Origin: Thalassiosira profunda
Lineage: Eukaryota; Bacillariophyta; Thalassiosirophyceae; Thalassiosirales; Thalassiosiraceae
Direction of reading: 5' to 3'
Length of the DNA: 15,101 nucleotides
NCBI GenBank assembly: GCA_036939355.1
Contig: JALLAP010000268.1
Span: forward strand, 1 to 15,101
Of this stretch, positions 15,053 to 15,101 are shown in pieces; within the stretch, counting starts at the first letter, position 1, and each line of letters begins with the position of its first letter. A model generated the notes under the pieces. The model made no database searches, had not been told where the DNA came from, and was given only the letters and a program-made list of their open reading frames with translations. Made by a program: the position numbers and the translations under genes.

Positions 15053-15101
15053 ATGCCGACAGCTACCTGGGTGCCCGCGGGCAGCGTCGACAGGGGGAAG
15101 G
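14700..15101 (+). repeat. Inverted repeat arm B: promoter, leader and head of a second HA gene
   Basis: This is the partner of arm A (12001-12345, minus), matching in five collinear blocks. Differences include a longer spacer before the CTCCTGTCAGAC block, one instead of two copies of the 12-bp repeat, and a 4-base TAGC insertion just before the start codon. It runs to the window edge, so the full extent is unknown. Confidence 0.9.
15053..15101 (+). CDS. Start of a second helicase-associated-domain gene (partial)
   Basis: Sixteen codons are present before the window ends: MPTATWVPAGSVDRGK. The first ten residues match MPTITWVPAG of the HA gene at 12026, and the upstream 120 bp align with that gene's leader. 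By homology it should run into HA repeats beyond the window. A TAG stop just upstream, created by the 4-base insertion, fixes the start at 15053. Confidence 0.7.
   Translation, partial: MPTATWVPAGSVDRGK

Noticed and set aside
1..15101. CRISPR arrays, tRNA or rRNA genes
   Set aside because: There is no regularly spaced direct-repeat array, and I saw no tRNA cloverleaf or rRNA-like segment on either strand. The gene content is eukaryotic.

Overview
The window looks like nuclear DNA of a centric diatom, most likely Thalassiosira and possibly T. oceanica. The clues are a protein of tandem helicase-associated (HA, 'YKAKHGH') repeats, a family greatly expanded in these diatoms; a secreted protein with Pro/Ser/Thr linkers and a Ser/Lys-rich silaffin-like stretch; an F-box/leucine-rich protein of a Thalassiosira type; compact genes with few short introns; and a single N marking an assembly join. 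The species is inferred from recalled family character, not from a search.

Layout by strand: (-) small unknown gene 501-794; (+) sulfotransferase 1541-2479; (-) F-box-like protein 2590-3270; (+) unknown 1022-residue protein with a basic disordered N-terminal part 3602-6670; (-) two-exon PDZ protein 6905-7535; (+) secreted single-pass membrane protein with two PPC-like domains, two 12-cysteine modules and a Ser/Lys-rich segment 8131-10563; (-) HA-repeat protein 10731-12026; (+) MATH-BTB-SAP protein 12521-13660; (-) histidine-phosphatase (phosphoglycerate-mutase-like) 13815-14642; (+) the first 16 codons of a second HA gene at 15053, cut by the window end.

The ten genes alternate strands without exception, so gaps alternate between short convergent 3' gaps (about 110-234 bp) and longer divergent 5' gaps (about 331-746 bp). 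The six-base palindrome TACGTA, the A-box form of the bZIP ACGT core, occurs exactly once in each of the five divergent gaps and nowhere else in the window. This suggests a shared element in bidirectional promoters.

The other standout is an inverted duplication. The promoter and first codons of the HA gene (about 12001-12345, minus) reappear in opposite orientation at about 14700-15101, bracketing the MATH-BTB-SAP and phosphatase genes. Each arm therefore serves an HA gene on one side and an unrelated gene on the other. The genes do not form an obvious pathway. Individually they cover sulfation, ubiquitin-ligase substrate selection (two adaptors), a probable cell-wall or silica-associated surface protein, and phosphoryl transfer.
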